Source: Actinomycetota bacterium (GTDB taxonomy: Bacteria > Actinomycetota > Actinomycetes > Streptosporangiales > Streptosporangiaceae). Taken from it: a stretch of DNA of 64,000 bases. The position numbers were made by a program, and so were the translations under genes. The notes below the pieces were generated by a model, which saw nothing but the letters and a program-made list of their open reading frames with translations, did no database searches and was not told the DNA's origin. Positions 1 to 9,228 of the stretch are shown here, in pieces (the first letter of the stretch is position 1; the number at the start of each line of letters is the position of its first letter). The stretch spans positions 26,571-90,570 of the forward strand of contig JAJPIV010000135.1 in assembly GCA_021324595.1 (NCBI GenBank). The letters are read 5' to 3'.

Positions 1-48
1 GCCGACATCCCCGAGCGGCTGATCGCGCGGCGCTCGCCCGCGCCGTGA
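1..48 (+). CDS. C-terminal end of an unidentified protein (partial)
   Basis: The first frame reads ADIPERLIARRSPAP and then TGA at 46-48, so the last 15 residues of a plus-strand protein enter the window. The start lies outside and the short tail has no diagnostic motif, so no function is proposed. It is convergent with the decayed minus-strand gene that ends at 66. Confidence 0.4.
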   Translation, partial: ADIPERLIARRSPAP

Positions 49-65
49 GCGCCGCGCGAGCGCGA

Positions 66-650
66 TCACCCGCCGCCGGCGGCCTCCGCGTGCCCGGCCG
101 GGGCGTGCGGGGCGCCACCGCCGGCTCCGGGCGCCCGGGAGGCCCGCGATCCGCGCGCCGTCCGGACGAGGACCACGATCTGGTCCCCCGGACAGCGCCA
201 GGCCCGGATCCGGGCTGCGCGGCCGGTGGTGGCGCCTGACCGACACCGGCGTGTACCCGGGGGGCCATGACAGATCGCCCATGGCCGCGCCCGCGGCGGG
301 CGCGGCCGGCGTCACGGCGACCTCGACGACCCGGTAGCCCGGCAGCGTGGTGGCGAGCCGGCGGCCGGCCGCATCGGGCAGCGCACCGCCGCGCCCCCGC
401 GTGGCCAGGTCGGCCTGGCCCTGGTGGATGCGGCGCGAGACCGCGGCGGTGATGCCCGCGCCGGTGACCCAGCCGAGCACCTGGTCCCCGTCGGCGAGCC
501 CAGCGAGCGCGTGGCCACCGCGATCATCGTCCGCCTGGCGGTCAGCACCGCCTGCACCGTCTCCTCATCGGGCCGAGCGTCGCCCATCGGCCACCGGTCC
601 TTCCCCCGGACCTCGCGATGCGCCGGCGGGGCGGTCCGGCGGCGGGGGCG
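66..650 (-). pseudogene. Remnant of a CLC-type chloride channel C-terminus (CBS plus TrkA-C-like), frameshifted
   Basis: Read on the minus strand, three frames must be joined to recover one protein-like sequence. The first piece (about 640-510) contains MGDARPDEETVQAVL, like a CBS repeat. After a frame change near 500-540 the second piece reads DGDQVLGWVTGAGITAAV, then LATTLPGYRVVEVAVTP and LSWPPGYTPVSVRR, like the CBS and TrkA-C tails fused to actinobacterial CLC channels. A second shift, in a run of five G near 195, restores GDQIVVLVR, and the frame then ends at TGA 66-68. The whole membrane channel domain is missing, because the upstream space is occupied by the DUF6113 gene. The similarity is from memory of the family. 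Sequencing errors could explain the shifts but not the missing domain. Confidence 0.5.
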
Positions 651-669
651 CCGGCCCCGCCAGCGGCCG

Positions 670-1074
670 TCAGGCCCGCCGGCCCGGCGGCCGCCGCGGC
701 CAGGCCGCCAAGGCCACCACGGCGCCGGCGGCCGCGCAGGCCGCGCCGCCGAACAGGAACCACGAGCCGGCCGCCGACGCCTCGATCAGCACGCTGCCCG
801 AGCTGGTGCCGCTCGCGAGCAGGAACGCGCAGGCCAGCCAGCCGGCCGCCGGCGCCAGCGCGCCGAGCGGGCGGCGCAGCCCCCAGCCGCCGAGCAGGCA
901 GGTGCCGAGGATGGCCGCGTCGAAGCAGGCTGCCGCCAGCGGCGCCGGGCCGACGGCGTGGAAGAAGGTGCCGAGCACGGCCTGAGCGGCGCCGAACGCC
1001 GCCAGCGCGAGGAGGGTCGCCGCGGCCAGCGGGCCCTCCCGGCAGCCGGCCGTGCCGCCCTGGCTGTCGTCCAC
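670..1074 (-). CDS. DUF6113 family membrane protein
   Basis: 134 residues starting at GTG 1072-1074, nine bases after the mshB stop, so probably cotranscribed with it. The sequence is Ala/Gly/Leu-rich with about four hydrophobic segments (roughly residues 17-35, 43-62, 70-88 and 98-124), and it ends in a basic PRRPPGRRA tail. Small four-helix membrane proteins of this type (DUF6113) commonly follow mshB in actinomycetes. The assignment rests on that position and on the hydrophobic pattern. The function is unknown. A role near mycothiol metabolism is only suggested by context. Confidence 0.6.
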   Translation of the reverse strand: MDDSQGGTAGCREGPLAAATLLALAAFGAAQAVLGTFFHAVGPAPLAAACFDAAILGTCLLGGWGLRRPLGALAPAAGWLACAFLLASGTSSGSVLIEASAAGSWFLFGGAACAAAGAVVALAAWPRRPPGRRA

Positions 1075-1083
1075 CGTCGCAGG

Positions 1084-1983
1084 CTAGTCGAGCCCGGCGA
1101 ACAGGTCGTCCTCCCGGCCGCCCGGCCCGCTGGCCGGCCCCCGCGGCCCGGCGAGCAGCGTGTAGTACTCCCGGCCGAGCGCACGCCGCCCCACCCGGTC
1201 GGAGAGGGCGAAGAACGGGCTGTCGACCGCGATCTGGCTGGCGTGCGCGCGCATCGCCGCGAGCTTGGCGTCCAGGTACGCGGTCGCGTCGATCTCGGTC
1301 GTCACCTGCTCGTCCGGCACGCCGAACGGCAGGTCGTCGACCGATTCGACGGCCAGGAACCCCGCCCCGCCGCCGGCCGGCGCCGCCGCGGGGTCGCCTC
1401 CGGCCGGGCGCGTGAGCGCCATCGCCTCGGCCAGCGCCGACCGGGGCATGGCCGTCGCGTAGAACTTGCGGACCAGCCCCCCGGCCATCTCGAAGGCCCG
1501 CCAGGCGACCCGGTGCGCCTGGATGTGATCAGGGTGGCCGTAGAAGCCGTTCGCGTCGTAGGTGACCAGCACCTGCGGCCTGACCTCGCTGATCACCGCG
1601 AGCAGGGCGGCGGCGGCCTCGTCCACGTCCGCCCGCCAGAACGCGCCGGGCCACTCATTCGAGGGCGTGCCCATCATCCCCGAGTCGTGCCAGCGGCCGG
1701 GCCCGCCCAGGAAGCGGTGGTCGCTGACGCCCAGCGCCGCGCACGCGGCCGCCAGCTCGCCGATCCGGTGCTCGCCGAGCCTGTTCTCCCGGTCGTGGGC
1801 CAGGTGCGCCAGCTCGGGCGGGATGATCTCGCCCAGCTCGCCGAGCGTGCAGGTCACCAGCGTGACCGCGGCGCCCTCGGCCGCGTAGCGGGCCATCGTC
1901 CCCCCGGTGCCGATCGACTCGTCGTCGGGGTGGGCGTGCACGAGCAGCAGGCGCCGGCCCCGGTGATCGCTGCGCTGGTCCAT
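1084..1983 (-). CDS. mshB: N-acetyl-GlcN-Ins deacetylase (mycothiol biosynthesis)
   Basis: 299-residue zinc-dependent LmbE/PIG-L-fold deacetylase. MshB removes acetate from GlcNAc-inositol to give GlcN-Ins, the second committed step of mycothiol synthesis. The N-terminal motif VHAHPDDES carries the zinc His18 and Asp21 and the likely catalytic Asp20. A second metal/active-site motif, GHPDHIQAH, lies near the middle, and the metal-site segment TLGELGEI follows the first strand. ATG 1981-1983 was chosen because it is 20 residues before the first strand. The gene is divergent from the S9 peptidase at 2032 and is followed by the DUF6113 gene. The length fits the family. The paralogue mca is possible, but the sequence and the DUF6113 neighbour favour MshB. 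Confidence 0.85.
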   Translation of the reverse strand: MDQRSDHRGRRLLLVHAHPDDESIGTGGTMARYAAEGAAVTLVTCTLGELGEIIPPELAHLAHDRENRLGEHRIGELAAACAALGVSDHRFLGGPGRWHDSGMMGTPSNEWPGAFWRADVDEAAAALLAVISEVRPQVLVTYDANGFYGHPDHIQAHRVAWRAFEMAGGLVRKFYATAMPRSALAEAMALTRPAGGDPAAAPAGGGAGFLAVESVDDLPFGVPDEQVTTEIDATAYLDAKLAAMRAHASQIAVDSPFFALSDRVGRRALGREYYTLLAGPRGPASGPGGREDDLFAGLD

Positions 1984-2031
1984 GGGCGCGAGGATAGCGG
2001 CCCGCCGGCGGCGCCCTGCGATACTCGTGGG

Positions 2032-4272
2032 ATGCCGGCCCGACGCGACGACGACAGCTTCCCCCGCCAGCAGGCGCGGACCCAGAACTTCAGCCTCGGC
2101 GCGCCGCGCTCCTTCCAGGTCTCCCCCGACGGCAGCCGGGTCGCCTTCCTGCGGAGCAGGAGCGGCACCGACCCGGTGACCTGCCTGTGGGTGCTCGACC
2201 TGCCCGGCGCCGCGGGCGCCGCGTCCGGCCCGGCGGAACGGCTGGTCGCCGACCCCGCGGCGATCGAGGCGGCCGGGCAAAGCCTGCCCGAGGAGGAGCG
2301 CGCGCGCCGGGAGCGCGCCCGCGAGCGGGCCGCCGGCGTGGTGGCCTTCGCGACCGACGCGAGCTGCTCGCTCGCGGCGTTCGCGCTCGGTGGCCGCGTG
2401 TTCGCGGTCGGCCTGGCCCCCGGCGCCGCGCCTGCGCGGGCCGTCACGGCGCGCTCCCCGGCGATCGATCCGCGGCCTGACCCGGCGGGGCGGCGAATCG
2501 CCTACGTCAGCGACGGCGCGCTGCGGATCGCGGACCTGCGCACCGGGGCGGACCGCGAGCTGATCGGCCCTGGCAGCGCCGGGGACCGCGCTGAGCCCGG
2601 CGACGTCACCTACGGGCTGGCCGAGTTCGTCGCCGCGGAGGAGATGGGCAGGGCGCGGGGCTTCTGGTGGGCGCCGGACGGCGCCGCGCTGCTGGTCGCG
2701 CGGGCGGACCACTCGGCCGTCCCGCGCTGGCACATCGCCGACCCCGCGAACCCGGAGCGGCCGCCGGCCCGGGTCCGCTACCCGGCCGCCGGGACGCCCA
2801 ACGCGGCCGTCAGCCTGCTGATCGTCCGGCTGGACGGCCGGGCCGTGGCCGTCGGCTGGGACGACGGCTCGTTCCCCTACCTGGTCGCCGCGGAGTGGCC
2901 GGCCGGCGAGCCGCTGATCGTGGTGCAGTCGCGGGACCAGCGGCGCATGCGGCTGCTGTCCGCCGACCCGGCCACCGGAAGGACCCGCCTGCTGCGCGAG
3001 GACACGGACGAATGCTGGACCGACATCGTGGCCGGGGTGCCGGCCCGGCTGGCGGACGGCCGGATCGCCTGGGCCGCCGGCGCCGGCGGTGCCATGAGGC
3101 TGTTCGTCGCCCCGCCGGGGGAGCTCGCCGCCGCGCCGCCGGTCACCCCCGCCTGCCTGCACGTGCGCGAGGTGCTGTGCGCCGACGCGCAGACGGTCCT
3201 GTTCACCGCGTCCGGCCAGGAGCCTGCCGACATCGGGGTGTGGAGCTGGGGGCCGGCCGGGCTGAGCCGGGTCACCACCGGGCCGGCGGGCGGGGCCGGT
3301 GCGGAGCCTGGCGTCCACGGCGCCGCCCGGGCGGGCGGCACCACGGTGCTGACCACCCGGTCGATGGACGGCCCCGGGGTGGCCGCCACCGTGCTGCGCG
3401 AGCGCGAGGGCGGCCCGCCGGCCCAGGTCGCCGGGATCGCCTCGCTCGCCGAGCGTCCCCGGCTGCCCGCGCTGCGGGTCGAGCTGCTGCGGGCCGGCGA
3501 CCGGGAGCTGCGGACCGCGCTCGTGCTTCCCTCCTGGCACGAGCCAGGCTCGGGCAGGCTGCCGGTGCTGATGGACCCCTACGGCGGGCCGCACGGCCAG
3601 CGGGTGCTCGCTGCCGCCGACGCCTACCTGACCAGTCAGTGGCTCGCCGACCAGGGGTTCGCGGTGATCGTCGCCGACGGCCGCGGGACGCCGGGGCGCG
3701 GCCTGGCATGGGAGCGAGCGGTCGCCGGCGACCTGGCCGGCCCGCCCCTGGAGGACCAGGTGGACGCGCTGGCCGCGGTCGCCAGGCACCGGGCCGCGCA
3801 GGGCGACCTCGACCTGGACCGGGTCGCGATCCGCGGCTGGTCGTTCGGCGGCTACCTCGCGGCCCTGGCCGTGCTGCGGCGGCCCGACGTGTTCCGCGCG
3901 GCGATCGCCGGCGCCCCGGTCACCGACTGGCGGCTGTACGACACCCACTACACCGAGCGCTACCTCGGCCACCCCGAGCGCGAGCCGGCCGCCTACGAGC
4001 GCTCCTCGCTGCTCGCCGACGCCGCGCGGCTGTCCAGGCCGCTGCTGCTCATCCATGGCCTGGCCGATGACAACGTGGTCGTCGCCCACACGCTCCGGCT
4101 CTCCTCGGCGCTGCTCGCGGCCGGCCGGCCGCACCAGGTGCTGCCGCTCACCGGGGTCACCCACATGGCCTCCCAGGAGGAGGTGGCGGAGAACCTGCTG
4201 CTGCTGCAGGTCGAGTTCCTGCGCGCCGCGCTCGGGGCCGCTCCCCGGCCGGCCCGGGGCGGGCCGCTGTAG
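2032..4272 (+). CDS. S9 family prolyl oligopeptidase / dipeptidyl peptidase IV-like
   Basis: 746-residue serine peptidase of family S9. Residues about 15-480 form the DPP-IV-type beta-propeller ([20 protein letters not shown] is the first blade; a [14 protein letters not shown] segment matches the Glu-Glu helix that binds the substrate amino terminus). Residues about 490-746 are the alpha/beta-hydrolase domain. The catalytic triad is visible: Ser604 in GWSFGGY, Asp679 in HGLADDNV and His711 in GVTHMA. There is no signal peptide, so it is probably cytoplasmic and takes dipeptides from proline- or alanine-containing peptides. The ATG at 2032 gives the family length. A much longer upstream open frame exists but reads through the minus-strand mshB gene and is not coding. 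Divergent from mshB with 48 bases between the starts. Confidence 0.88.
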   Translation: MPARRDDDSFPRQQARTQNFSLGAPRSFQVSPDGSRVAFLRSRSGTDPVTCLWVLDLPGAAGAASGPAERLVADPAAIEAAGQSLPEEERARRERARERAAGVVAFATDASCSLAAFALGGRVFAVGLAPGAAPARAVTARSPAIDPRPDPAGRRIAYVSDGALRIADLRTGADRELIGPGSAGDRAEPGDVTYGLAEFVAAEEMGRARGFWWAPDGAALLVARADHSAVPRWHIADPANPERPPARVRYPAAGTPNAAVSLLIVRLDGRAVAVGWDDGSFPYLVAAEWPAGEPLIVVQSRDQRRMRLLSADPATGRTRLLREDTDECWTDIVAGVPARLADGRIAWAAGAGGAMRLFVAPPGELAAAPPVTPACLHVREVLCADAQTVLFTASGQEPADIGVWSWGPAGLSRVTTGPAGGAGAEPGVHGAARAGGTTVLTTRSMDGPGVAATVLREREGGPPAQVAGIASLAERPRLPALRVELLRAGDRELRTALVLPSWHEPGSGRLPVLMDPYGGPHGQRVLAAADAYLTSQWLADQGFAVIVADGRGTPGRGLAWERAVAGDLAGPPLEDQVDALAAVARHRAAQGDLDLDRVAIRGWSFGGYLAALAVLRRPDVFRAAIAGAPVTDWRLYDTHYTERYLGHPEREPAAYERSSLLADAARLSRPLLLIHGLADDNVVVAHTLRLSSALLAAGRPHQVLPLTGVTHMASQEEVAENLLLLQVEFLRAALGAAPRPARGGPL

Positions 4273-4443
4273 CGAGCGTCACACGGCGCCGGCGATCCCC
4301 GGGCCGACCGGGGGATTACCGTTGGACTATGGTTCTGTGGGCGAGGCGGCCCGCGGACCGCGGCGAGCGGCGGCCGCGCGCCCCGCGGCGGCCAGCCTGA
4401 GCCCGCCGGCCTCGTTCGTCGGATCAGAGCGGAAGAAGCGCAC

Positions 4444-5235
4444 ATGACGCAGGCACCCCAGGCACCGGCCCGGACCCGGGCGCAGATCGCGGCCAGGACG
4501 CTGCGCAGGGACGCGTGGTGGCGCCAGCCGGCCATCAACGCGGCCGGCCTGCTGGCCATCGTCGTCTACCTGACCTGGGCCTCCCTGGTGAACGGCGACT
4601 ACTTCTGGAAGCCCTACATCTCCCCGCTCTACTCCCCGTGCCTGACCTCGAACTGCGCCCCGGGGGCGGGATTCCACTGGGTGCCCTGGCTGACCGCGCT
4701 GACCCCGGCGATCCTCATCATCGGCGGGCCGCTGGGCTTCCGCTTCACCTGCTACTACTACCGCAAGGCCTATTACCGGGCGTTCTGGCGGTCCCCTGCC
4801 GCGTGCGCGGTGCGCGAGCCGCACGCCAGGTACAGCGGCGAGACCAGGCTCCCGCTGATCCTGCAGAACGTGCACCGCTACTTCTTCTACATCGCCCTGG
4901 CCTTCAACGTGATCCTCACGATCGACGCGGTGGTCGCGTTCCGCAACCATGCCGGGCAGTGGGGGCACATGGGCCTGGGCACGCTGGTGCTGGTCATCAA
5001 CGCCGCGCTGCTGTGGCTGTACAGCGTTTCCTGCCACGCCTGCCGGCACGCGGTCGGCGGCAGGCTCAAGCACTTCTCCCGGCACCCGCTCCGGTACCGG
5101 GCGTGGAGCCTGGTGTCGAGGCTGAACGCCTATCACATGCAGTTCGCCTGGGTCTCGCTGTTCTGGGTGCTCTTCACCGACCTGTACATCCGCCTGGTGG
5201 CGAGCGGCGCCATCACGGACCCGCGGTTCTTCTGA
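4444..5235 (+). CDS. sdhC: Succinate dehydrogenase membrane anchor (Sdh1-type)
   Basis: 263 residues, integral membrane, first gene of an sdhCAB set. Hydrophobic segments lie near residues 30-48, 77-96, 138-160, 172-195 and 232-250, with several histidines in or next to them (for example NVHRYFFY, SCHACRHA and NAYHMQF) that could ligate heme b. The size and layout resemble the anchor of mycobacterial Sdh1 rather than the short SdhC/SdhD pair, and no separate sdhD is present. It docks the flavoprotein and iron-sulfur subunits and passes electrons to menaquinone. ATG 4444 begins a hydrophilic N-terminus and follows AGAGCGGAAGAAG. A TATGGT element at 4327-4332 could be the operon -10, but no good -35 is seen. 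Confidence 0.8.
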   Translation: MTQAPQAPARTRAQIAARTLRRDAWWRQPAINAAGLLAIVVYLTWASLVNGDYFWKPYISPLYSPCLTSNCAPGAGFHWVPWLTALTPAILIIGGPLGFRFTCYYYRKAYYRAFWRSPAACAVREPHARYSGETRLPLILQNVHRYFFYIALAFNVILTIDAVVAFRNHAGQWGHMGLGTLVLVINAALLWLYSVSCHACRHAVGGRLKHFSRHPLRYRAWSLVSRLNAYHMQFAWVSLFWVLFTDLYIRLVASGAITDPRFF

Positions 5236-5269
5236 CCCGACGACGCACAGAAGGCGTTCGTGATCCGAC

Positions 5270-7195
5270 ATGACTGACATCGACGAAGCGGCGCAGGTGG
5301 CCCGGCTCCCCTACGACGTCGTGGTGATCGGCGCGGGCGGCTCCGGCCTGCGCGCAGCGATCGAGGCCCGGATGGCCGGCAAGCGGACCGCGATCATCTC
5401 CAAGTCGCTGTTCGGCAAGGCGCACACGGTGATGGCCGAGGGCGGCTGCGCCGCCGCCATGGGGAACGTCAACCCCCACGACAACTGGATGGTCCACTTC
5501 CGCGACACGATGCGCGGCGGGAAGTTCCTCAACAACTGGCGGATGGCCGAGCTGCACGCCAAGGAGGCGCCCGAGCGCGTCTGGGAGCTCGAGGCCTGGG
5601 GCGCGGTGTTCGACCGCACCGGGGACGGCAAGATCAGCCAGCGCAACTTCGGCGGCCACACCTACCCGCGCCTGGCCCACGTCGGAGACCGGACCGGCCT
5701 GGAGATGATCCGCACCCTGCAGCAGAAGGTGGTCGCGCTGCAGCAGGAGGACGCGGTGCGCCTCGGCGACCCGGAGGCGATGATCAAGGTCTTCGCGGAG
5801 ACCACGATCACCCGCCTGCTCAAGGACGGCGGCAAGATCGCGGGGGCGTTCGGCTACGTCCGCGAGACCGGCGGCTTCGTGGTCTTCGAAGCGCCCGCGG
5901 TGGTGCTGGCCACCGGCGGGATCGGCAAGGTCTTCAAGGTCACCTCGAACTCCTGGGAGTACACCGGCGACGGTCACGCGCTCGCGCTGCTCGCCGGCGC
6001 GACGCTGCTCAACATGGAGTTCGTGCAGTTCCACCCGACCCACATGGTGTGGCCGCCCTCGGTGCGCGGCCTGCTGGTCACCGAGTCGGTCCGGGGCGAC
6101 GGCGGCGTGCTGCGCAACTCCGAGGGCCGCCGGTACATGTTCGACTACGTGCCCGACGTGTTCCGCGCCCAGTACGCCGAGACCGAGGAGGAGGCGGACC
6201 GCTGGTACACCGACCCGGACAACAACCGGCGCCCGCCGGAGCTGCTGCCGCGCGACGAGGTCGCCCGGGCGAACAACGCCGAGGTCAAGGCGGGCCGCGG
6301 CTCCCCGCACGGCGGCGTCTACCTGGACATCGCCTCCCGCCTGCCGGCGGCTGAGATTCTGCGGCGCCTGCCGTCCATGTACCACCAGTTCAAGGAGCTG
6401 GCCGATGTCGACATCACCAAGGAGCCGATGGAGGTCGGCCCCGCGCAGCATTACGTGATGGGCGGCGTGGAGGTGGACGCCGACACCGGCGCCTCGGTCG
6501 TCCCCGGGCTGTTCGCGGCCGGGGAGGTCTCCGGCGGCATGCACGGATCCAACCGGCTCGGCGGCAACTCCCTGTCCGACCTGCTGGTCTTCGGCCGCCG
6601 GGCCGGCCTGGGCGCCGCGGAGTACGTGGACTCCCTGGCCGGCGGGCGGCCCGCGGTCACCGACGAGGCGATCGCCGCCGCGGCCGGCGAGGCCCTCGCT
6701 CCGCTGCGGCGGATGAGCGGGGAGAACCCCTACACCGTGCACGGCGAGGTGCAGGAGGTCATGTCCGGCCTGGTAGGGATCATCCGCCGGGAGGACGAGA
6801 TCAAGACCGCGCTCGCCGAGCTGGAGCGGCTGCGCGAGCGGGCCGCGAGCGTGCGCGCCGAGGGCGGGCTCGCCTACAACCCGGGCTGGCACCTCGCGCT
6901 CGACCTGCGGAACATCATGCTGATCGCCGAGTGCGTCGCCCTGGCGGCGCTCGAGCGCACCGAGAGCCGCGGCGGGCACACCCGCGAGGACTTCCCGGAG
7001 ATGTCGCCGGAGTGGCGCAGGATCAACCTGATCTGCTCGCTCGACGGCGGCCGCGTGCGGCTGCGGCGGCAGGAGATGCCGCCGATGCGCGAGGACCTGC
7101 TCGCGCTCTTCGACCGGGCGGAGCTGAAGAAGTACATGACCGACGAGGAACTGCCGCCCGCGGCCGAGCCGGCGGACGGCGAGGGGACGCACTGA
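5270..7195 (+). CDS. sdhA: Succinate dehydrogenase / fumarate reductase flavoprotein subunit
   Basis: 641 residues, the full length for SdhA. The N-terminal dinucleotide fold is VVIGAGGSGLRAAIEAR. KAHTVMAEGG carries the His expected to hold covalent 8-alpha-histidyl FAD, and EFVQFHPTHM with the RGDGG and RGSPHGGVYLD segments forms the dicarboxylate site. HGSNRLGGNSLSDLLVFG is the classic C-terminal FAD motif. It oxidises succinate to fumarate and passes electrons to SdhB. It lies 34 bases after sdhC, and its TGA overlaps the sdhB ATG by one base (TGATG), so the three genes are almost certainly one operon. As in mycobacterial Sdh1, the sequence cannot distinguish the direction of the reaction in vivo. 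Confidence 0.93.
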   Translation: MTDIDEAAQVARLPYDVVVIGAGGSGLRAAIEARMAGKRTAIISKSLFGKAHTVMAEGGCAAAMGNVNPHDNWMVHFRDTMRGGKFLNNWRMAELHAKEAPERVWELEAWGAVFDRTGDGKISQRNFGGHTYPRLAHVGDRTGLEMIRTLQQKVVALQQEDAVRLGDPEAMIKVFAETTITRLLKDGGKIAGAFGYVRETGGFVVFEAPAVVLATGGIGKVFKVTSNSWEYTGDGHALALLAGATLLNMEFVQFHPTHMVWPPSVRGLLVTESVRGDGGVLRNSEGRRYMFDYVPDVFRAQYAETEEEADRWYTDPDNNRRPPELLPRDEVARANNAEVKAGRGSPHGGVYLDIASRLPAAEILRRLPSMYHQFKELADVDITKEPMEVGPAQHYVMGGVEVDADTGASVVPGLFAAGEVSGGMHGSNRLGGNSLSDLLVFGRRAGLGAAEYVDSLAGGRPAVTDEAIAAAAGEALAPLRRMSGENPYTVHGEVQEVMSGLVGIIRREDEIKTALAELERLRERAASVRAEGGLAYNPGWHLALDLRNIMLIAECVALAALERTESRGGHTREDFPEMSPEWRRINLICSLDGGRVRLRRQEMPPMREDLLALFDRAELKKYMTDEELPPAAEPADGEGTH

Positions 7196-7980
7196 TGGGC
7201 ACGAAGGTACGGATGCGCGTCTGGCGCGGCGACGGCGGCGCGGGCGGCCTCGTCGACTACGAGGTCGAGGTGAACGAGGGCGAGGTCGTGCTCGACGTGC
7301 TGCACCGCCTGCAGGCCACCCAGGCGGGCGACCTGGCGGTCCGCTGGAACTGCAAGGCCGGCAAGTGCGGCTCCTGCTCGATGGAGATCAACGGGCGGCC
7401 CCGGCTGGCCTGCATGACGCGGATGTCGCTGTTCGACCCCGCGGACGCCATCACGATCACGCCGATGCGCACGTTCCCCGTGATCCGCGACCTGGTCACC
7501 GACGTGTCGTTCAACTACGAGAAGGCGCGGCAGATCCCGTCGTTCACCCCCGACCCGTCGGTCGGGCTCGGCGAGTTCCGGATGCAGCAGGTGGACGTCG
7601 AGCGGTCGCAGGAGTTCCGCAAGTGCATCGAGTGCTTCCTGTGCCAGAACGTCTGCCACGTCATCCGCGATCACCCGGAGAACATGCCGGCCTACGCCGG
7701 GCCGAGGTTCCTGATGCGGATCGCCGAGCTGGAGATGCACCCCGCGGACACCGCCGACCGCCGGGCCATCGCGCAGGACGAGTTCGGCCTCGGCCTGTGC
7801 AACATCACCAAGTGCTGCACCGAGGTCTGCCCCGAGGGCATCCACATCACCGACAACGCGCTGATCCCGATGAAGGAGCGCGTGATGAGCCGCAAGTACG
7901 ACCCGGTCGTCTGGCTCGGCGGCAAGATCGCCAGGCGCCCGCGCCGCGACACCCCGAAGGTCCCCGGCGGGCGGGCCTGA
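7195..7980 (+). CDS. sdhB: Succinate dehydrogenase iron-sulfur subunit
   Basis: 261 residues carrying all three Fe-S centres. The [2Fe-2S] cluster is in the N-terminal ferredoxin domain (Cys53, Cys58, Cys61 and Cys73 around NCKAGKCGSC). The C-terminal domain has CIECFLCQNVC (Cys144, 147, 150, 154) and CNITKCCTEVCP (Cys202, 207/208, 212) for the [4Fe-4S] and [3Fe-4S] clusters. It relays electrons from SdhA FAD to the membrane subunit. Translation is probably coupled to sdhA through the TGATG junction. No further sdh gene follows, and a weak inverted repeat lies just after the stop. Confidence 0.93.
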   Translation: MGTKVRMRVWRGDGGAGGLVDYEVEVNEGEVVLDVLHRLQATQAGDLAVRWNCKAGKCGSCSMEINGRPRLACMTRMSLFDPADAITITPMRTFPVIRDLVTDVSFNYEKARQIPSFTPDPSVGLGEFRMQQVDVERSQEFRKCIECFLCQNVCHVIRDHPENMPAYAGPRFLMRIAELEMHPADTADRRAIAQDEFGLGLCNITKCCTEVCPEGIHITDNALIPMKERVMSRKYDPVVWLGGKIARRPRRDTPKVPGGRA

Positions 7981-7987
7981 CCCCGGC

Positions 7988-8010
7988 CGGTGCGGGCGGG
8001 GAGGGCACCG
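7988..8010 (+). terminator. Weak inverted repeat after sdhB
   Basis: CGGTGC at 7988-7993 pairs with GCACCG at 8005-8010 around an 11-base loop, eight bases after the sdhB stop. The six-pair GC stem has no T tract. It is a candidate terminator only. The rest of the 7981-8219 gap shows nothing else I can name except a TAGCCT element near 8173 that could be a -10 for uppP. Confidence 0.28.
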
Positions 8011-8219
8011 CGGGCGGGCGGCTCCGGCACCTCAGCGCTGATCCTCATCCTGTGCAGCGGCGCCGGCCTCGGCGCCTGGCCGACCGCCACAGCCGGCGCT
8101 CGGCCAGATGTCGGGATGGTGAACCTGGCGCGAATTTACGGGTGAGCTGGCCGCGCGGGCGGCGCGGCGTCGCTAGCCTGGCACGCGCCAGCGCGGTCCG
8201 CCCCGAGCGAGAGGCTGCC

Positions 8220-9203
8220 ATGTCGCACCTGACTTACCTCCAGGCTGTCGTGATCGGCCTGGTCCAGGGCGTCTCCGAGCTGTTCCCGGTCTCCAGCCTC
8301 GGCCACAACGTGCTGCTGCCCGCCCTGCTCGGCGGCAGCTGGGCCAGGTACCTGAACGTGGCGGCCCCGAACTCGCCGTACCTGGCGATCATCGTCGGCC
8401 TGCATGTCGCGACCGCGCTCGGGATCGCCGCGTACTTCTGGCGGGACTGGCTCAGGATCATCGGCGGCTTCTTCAGCTCGCTGCGCCATGGCGAGGTGGA
8501 GACGACCGAGCAGAAGCTGGCGTGGATGATCATCGTGGCCACGATCCCGGTCGGGCTGAGCGGGGTGATGTTCGAGCACGAGTTCCGCATCCTGTTCGGC
8601 AAGGCCGGGCTGGCGGCGGTCTTCCTGGTCGTCAACGGCGTCATCCTGTACGCCGGGGAGCGGTTCCGGCCGAGGCGGTCGCGGGTGGCCGACGAGCAGG
8701 TGGTGCGGGAGCGGGAGCTCGCGACCGTGGGCGGGCCGCGGCTGGCCGGCGCGCACGCCGCCGGCCAGCGCGCGGTCCGGCAGCAGGAAGCCGCCGGCGC
8801 GCTCCAGGCCGACGCGCGCCTGGCGGCCAAGGGGAACCTCGCGGCCTTCGTCATCGGCTGCGCCCAGGTCCTCGCCCTGCTGGCGGGCATCAGCCGCGAC
8901 GGCGTGACGATGGTGGCGGGCATGTTCCGCGGCCTGCCGCGGGTGGACGCGGCGAGGTTCGCCTTCCTGCTCTCCACGCCGGTGATCCTGGCCGCGGGGG
9001 TGCTGAAGATCCCGGACCTGCTCGGCCCGGACGCGAACGGCATCCGGCCGCAGATCCTGGTGGCGAGCCTGTTCGCCGGGGTGACCGCCTACCTGTGCGT
9101 GCGCTTCCTCATGAGGTACTTCCAGGCCCGGACGCTCACCCCGTTCGCGGTCTACTGCGTGCTCGCCGGCCTCGGCAGCTTCGCCTACCTGGCGCTGCGC
9201 TAG
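8220..9203 (+). CDS. uppP: Undecaprenyl-diphosphatase
   Basis: 327-residue polytopic membrane enzyme (BacA/UppP) that dephosphorylates undecaprenyl pyrophosphate to recycle the lipid carrier for peptidoglycan and wall polymers. The two family motifs are present: GVSELFPVSSLGH near the N-terminus (Glu and Ser of the active site) and AGISRDGVTMVAG in the second half. Hydrophobic helices repeat through the rest. It is about 50 residues longer than usual because of a charged, Ala/Arg/Glu-rich segment (around residues 150-205) between helices, likely a cytoplasmic loop. ATG 8220 follows GAGAGGCTGCC. Convergent with typA, with only 25 bases between the stops. Confidence 0.92.
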   Translation: MSHLTYLQAVVIGLVQGVSELFPVSSLGHNVLLPALLGGSWARYLNVAAPNSPYLAIIVGLHVATALGIAAYFWRDWLRIIGGFFSSLRHGEVETTEQKLAWMIIVATIPVGLSGVMFEHEFRILFGKAGLAAVFLVVNGVILYAGERFRPRRSRVADEQVVRERELATVGGPRLAGAHAAGQRAVRQQEAAGALQADARLAAKGNLAAFVIGCAQVLALLAGISRDGVTMVAGMFRGLPRVDAARFAFLLSTPVILAAGVLKIPDLLGPDANGIRPQILVASLFAGVTAYLCVRFLMRYFQARTLTPFAVYCVLAGLGSFAYLALR

Positions 9204-9228
9204 CCCCGCCGGGCCCGCCCCGCCAGCC

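Noticed and set aside
424..2031. Upstream extension of the S9 peptidase frame, in principle adding 536 residues
   Set aside because: It runs antisense through mshB and DUF6113, whose motifs are clear, and the translated sequence is Arg/Ala/Gly-rich noise. ATG 2032 gives the family length.
2032..4164. Long minus-strand frame opposite the S9 peptidase, continuous with mshB
   Set aside because: Shadow of the plus-strand gene caused by high GC at third positions. MshB motifs start only at 1983.
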